From: an uncultured Bacilli bacterium
GTDB taxonomy: Bacteria; Bacillota_I; Bacilli_A; RFN20; CAG-288
Assembly (NCBI GenBank): GCA_934700375.1
Contig: CAKUXT010000126.1
Location: 1 to 6,070 of the forward strand
DNA length: 6,070 nt
Direction: 5' to 3'
This document shows, piece by piece, positions 4,508 to 6,070 of this stretch. Within the stretch, counting starts at the first letter, position 1. Every line of letters begins with the position of its first letter. The position numbers were made by a program, and so were the translations under genes. Below the pieces are notes generated by a model that was not told the origin of the DNA, made no database searches, and saw only the letters and a list, made by a program, of their open reading frames with translations.

Positions 4508-5314
4508 TTATTTCGAAATGAGTTTTGTTTTGAAATTCTTTTCTTGAAAATCAACCATTTCAAGGATCTCTTCTTTGGAAAAATGTGCGTTTTCATCGCA
4601 TACAATCAATTCATCTTCAATGTCGTTTTTTCTATTGATTATTGCAATCGCTTTTCCTTTGAATGTTTTCAATGGTACATCAACGCCGATGACATAAGCA
4701 TGTTGATGTCCGCTATTCAATGAAGCCATTTCTTTAATATATCCATAATTCTGTGTATAAACTATTCCGTTATCATCATAGCCGATAGGTTTATCAATAA
4801 ATACCTTGACCACTTTGCCTAATAATTCTTTTAGCTTATCAGTGTAGTGCAATCGCTTTAAAGTCCGATAGGCGTTTTCTGCTATTGATGAATCGGTATA
4901 ATGGATGCTTTCCATCATCCTTTCGGCAGCATCTACAATATCAAAGGTATGGCAGATATTATAGTATTTCACTATATCTTCAGCTTTGAAGAGTTTATAT
5001 ACGCTTTTGCTTGATAAGCTAAATTTAATACAAATACATCTATAAATATATCCGATCCAATACATTTGATCTTTTGTGTATTTGGTCTTTCCGTAATTGC
5101 TTTCTCCAAATTCTTCATTGATCAGAATAATTGCATCATCTATCGTTTCACAACGATATAGATACAGTTTATCATCCATTGACTTTGCAATTGAAGAATT
5201 CATAAACCGTCTAATGAAAATTGGGGAACTGCAATTAGTTCTGTCAATGGATAATTCAAAGATTTTGGCTTGAGACTGACATAATCCGATTTCTATTGAA
5301 GTCAATGGTTTCAT
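4508..5314 (-). CDS. Antitoxin-like domain fused to a degenerate minimal pyrophosphatase-like domain
   Basis: This 268-residue protein has two parts. Residues 20-140 hold IFIRRFMNSSIAKSMDD (32-48), FGESNYGKTKYTKDQMYWIG (69-88) and a segment resembling DUF3791 (89-135: YKLF, HTFDIVDAAERMME). From memory this matches stand-alone antitoxin-like proteins encoded beside DUF3990 proteins in Firmicutes. Residues 157-268 (LLGKVVKVFIDKPIG, QNYGYIKEM, YVIGVDVPLKTFKGKAIAII, FSKEEILEMVDFQEKNF) match the short Firmicutes proteins annotated as inorganic pyrophosphatase. There the usual acidic cluster DGEEQD reads NSGHQH (200-205), so all three acidic positions are lost, and the Lys after the later acidic pair is Glu (E235). 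Hydrolysis is therefore unlikely. The gene overlaps the upstream toxin-like gene by ATGA and has its own GAGGAG site. It probably neutralises that protein; the role of the C-terminal domain is unknown. Confidence 0.75.
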   Translation of the reverse strand: MKPLTSIEIGLCQSQAKIFELSIDRTNCSSPIFIRRFMNSSIAKSMDDKLYLYRCETIDDAIILINEEFGESNYGKTKYTKDQMYWIGYIYRCICIKFSLSSKSVYKLFKAEDIVKYYNICHTFDIVDAAERMMESIHYTDSSIAENAYRTLKRLHYTDKLKELLGKVVKVFIDKPIGYDDNGIVYTQNYGYIKEMASLNSGHQHAYVIGVDVPLKTFKGKAIAIINRKNDIEDELIVCDENAHFSKEEILEMVDFQEKNFKTKLISK

Positions 5315-5328
5315 TTCAATATCTCCTC
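5311..5328 (-). promoter_or_regulatory. ATGA stop/start overlap with internal Shine-Dalgarno site
   Basis: The toxin-like gene stops with the TGA of ATGA, whose ATG starts the downstream gene. GAGGAG (5328-5323) lies 8 bases before that ATG, inside the last toxin-like codons. The strong site and overlap would allow translational coupling and a high yield of the second protein even if the first is poorly started. Confidence 0.85.
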
Positions 5329-5925
5329 AATATATTTTCCTTTTCCTTTATATTCGATTCTTGCCATTCGAACTTTTTGTAAACCGTTATCTGTTAGAAA
5401 AACTCTGTTTTCAATACACTTTTCTTTTTCTTTTTTACACACGAACATCTCTTTGATCAGTTTGATCTGCTTTACTGCTTTATCTGTTTTCAATACATAT
5501 TGAAAACCAAGATTTGTAGCGGCCAATGCGTGCTTGCATTGTTCATCAGTAATGGTTCCTTCAACATACTCGGTTATAATATCAAACATTCTATTATCAG
5601 CAATTGGTGCGATTATAATATCACAATCATTGATTTCATCTATTATATTTTTGACAAAGCTACAATTTTTATAATCATCTAACCATCCTCTATAATAAGC
5701 GATAGCAATCATCCATTTTGTATCAACGTTGAATTTGTAAGTCTTTAAGTTTTTGAGATTGAGTTTAAACGAATAGACTTTGTCTCTATCAATAAAACTA
5801 ATATAATTAGCAGCCTGTTCGAATGTTTCACCTAGATAAAATCCGGTGCCGAAATCGTTAGTGCTTTTTGAATATTTGATAAAATCAATAGGCATTGAAA
5901 ATGGTTTTTTAGCACCATGAAACAA
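5311..5925 (-). CDS. DUF3990-type ADP-ribosyltransferase-like toxin protein; start uncertain, perhaps frameshifted
   Basis: From the TTG at 5925 the product is 204 residues. The motifs are LFHGAKK (1-7), NDFGTGFYLGETFEQAANYI (23-42), DIIIAPIADNRMFD (102-115) and the GFQYVLKTDKAVKQI segment (140-154). Together they fit DUF3990, a family with an ADP-ribosyltransferase-like fold; the His of FHG and Tyr of GFY would be the NAD-pocket residues. Residues 160-204 form a basic, Lys-rich extension. The start is a problem. TTG 5925 has no ribosome-binding site, and the frame is open upstream to a stop at 6012 without ATG, GTG or another TTG. An ATG at 5936 is in the wrong frame; one extra A after it would give MKVVLFHGAKK, an ideal family start. 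The gene is either inactivated, wrongly sequenced or started unusually. Only weak promoter-like hexamers (TTCCGA, TAATAT) lie upstream. Toxicity is inferred from family and partner. Confidence 0.7.
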   Translation of the reverse strand: MFHGAKKPFSMPIDFIKYSKSTNDFGTGFYLGETFEQAANYISFIDRDKVYSFKLNLKNLKTYKFNVDTKWMIAIAYYRGWLDDYKNCSFVKNIIDEINDCDIIIAPIADNRMFDIITEYVEGTITDEQCKHALAATNLGFQYVLKTDKAVKQIKLIKEMFVCKKEKEKCIENRVFLTDNGLQKVRMARIEYKGKGKYIEEILK

Positions 5926-6019
5926 AACAACTTCATTTTTCTGACAATCTTCTTTTAGAAGCTGTTCGTATATATTATTGAATCTGACTTTATTCGGAAC
6001 TAGAATAATTTATGTGTAA

Positions 6020-6061
6020 CCCTTTTGTTCCTGGATTCCGGAATCCAGGAACAAAAAAGGG
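6020..6061. repeat. 34-bp perfect gapless palindrome with CCC/GGG outer arms
   Basis: TTTTGTTCCTGGATTCC (6023-6039) is followed with no spacer by its exact reverse complement (6040-6056). CCC (6020-6022) and GGG (6059-6061) extend the stem beyond two unpaired A residues. T residues lead and A residues follow on both strands, which is the reverse of a terminator. It lies just upstream of the open frame of the toxin-like gene and could be a protein-binding site, a mobile-element end or a cruciform. The window ends 9 bases later, so the context is lost. Confidence 0.85.
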
Positions 6062-6070
6062 CGCCATCCC

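Noticed and set aside
4347..4547. 66-residue plus-strand open frame that looks hydrophobic
   Set aside because: No ribosome-binding site, no family resemblance, it starts in an inverted repeat and overlaps the antisense end of the antitoxin-like gene. Its Phe/Tyr richness follows from T-rich DNA.
6020..6061. Intrinsic terminator at the window edge
   Set aside because: The stem is preceded by T residues and followed by A residues on both strands, so no U-tract would follow the hairpin in either transcript.

Overview
The window looks like chromosomal DNA of a low-to-moderate GC Gram-positive. Every gene has a GGAG-type Shine-Dalgarno site, the promoters resemble sigma-A promoters, there are U-tailed terminators, and the protein families are ones common in anaerobic Firmicutes. 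A gut or oral Erysipelotrichia-like organism would fit, but that is an impression from remembered homologues and not a result.

Bases 1-2336 form a divergent regulatory unit. A TetR-family regulator (498-1031, minus) lies 50 bp upstream of the start of an oxidoreductase-like gene that leaves the window at base 1 (1-447, minus), with no terminator between them. Facing away is an unrecognised multi-span membrane protein (1274-2278, plus) that ends in a strong intrinsic terminator. The 242-bp divergent region holds a promoter for each direction, a short palindrome at the plus-strand -35, and a leader with chained, mutually exclusive small hairpins. The likely logic is that the TetR protein controls itself, the oxidoreductase and the membrane protein together. 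No ligand can be read from the sequence.

Bases 2500-3527 hold a single convergent gene for a YwaF/TMEM164-like membrane protein (2584-3498, minus). It has an extended -10 promoter and an unusually elaborate terminator.

Bases 3528-4507 hold no convincing intact gene but are rich in structure. There is a 34-bp almost gapless palindrome (3757-3790), two smaller hairpins, and a 385-bp element (3901-4285). The element is bounded by 26-bp inverted repeats (25/26 identical) flanked by TATTTT on both sides. It carries a reading frame broken by one stop and ending 15 bp before the right repeat. It looks like a miniature, internally deleted insertion sequence.

Bases 4508-5936 hold a toxin-antitoxin-like pair on the minus strand, in AT-richer DNA than the left half. 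The first gene is a DUF3990-type (ADP-ribosyltransferase-like) protein whose natural ATG appears to be one base out of frame. The second overlaps it by ATGA and is a two-domain protein: an antitoxin-like domain of the kind found beside DUF3990 proteins, fused to a C-terminal minimal inorganic-pyrophosphatase-like domain. That domain lacks the acidic metal-binding residues. This fusion is the most novel item in the window. A perfect 34-bp palindrome of non-terminator polarity (6023-6056) lies upstream of the pair at the window edge.
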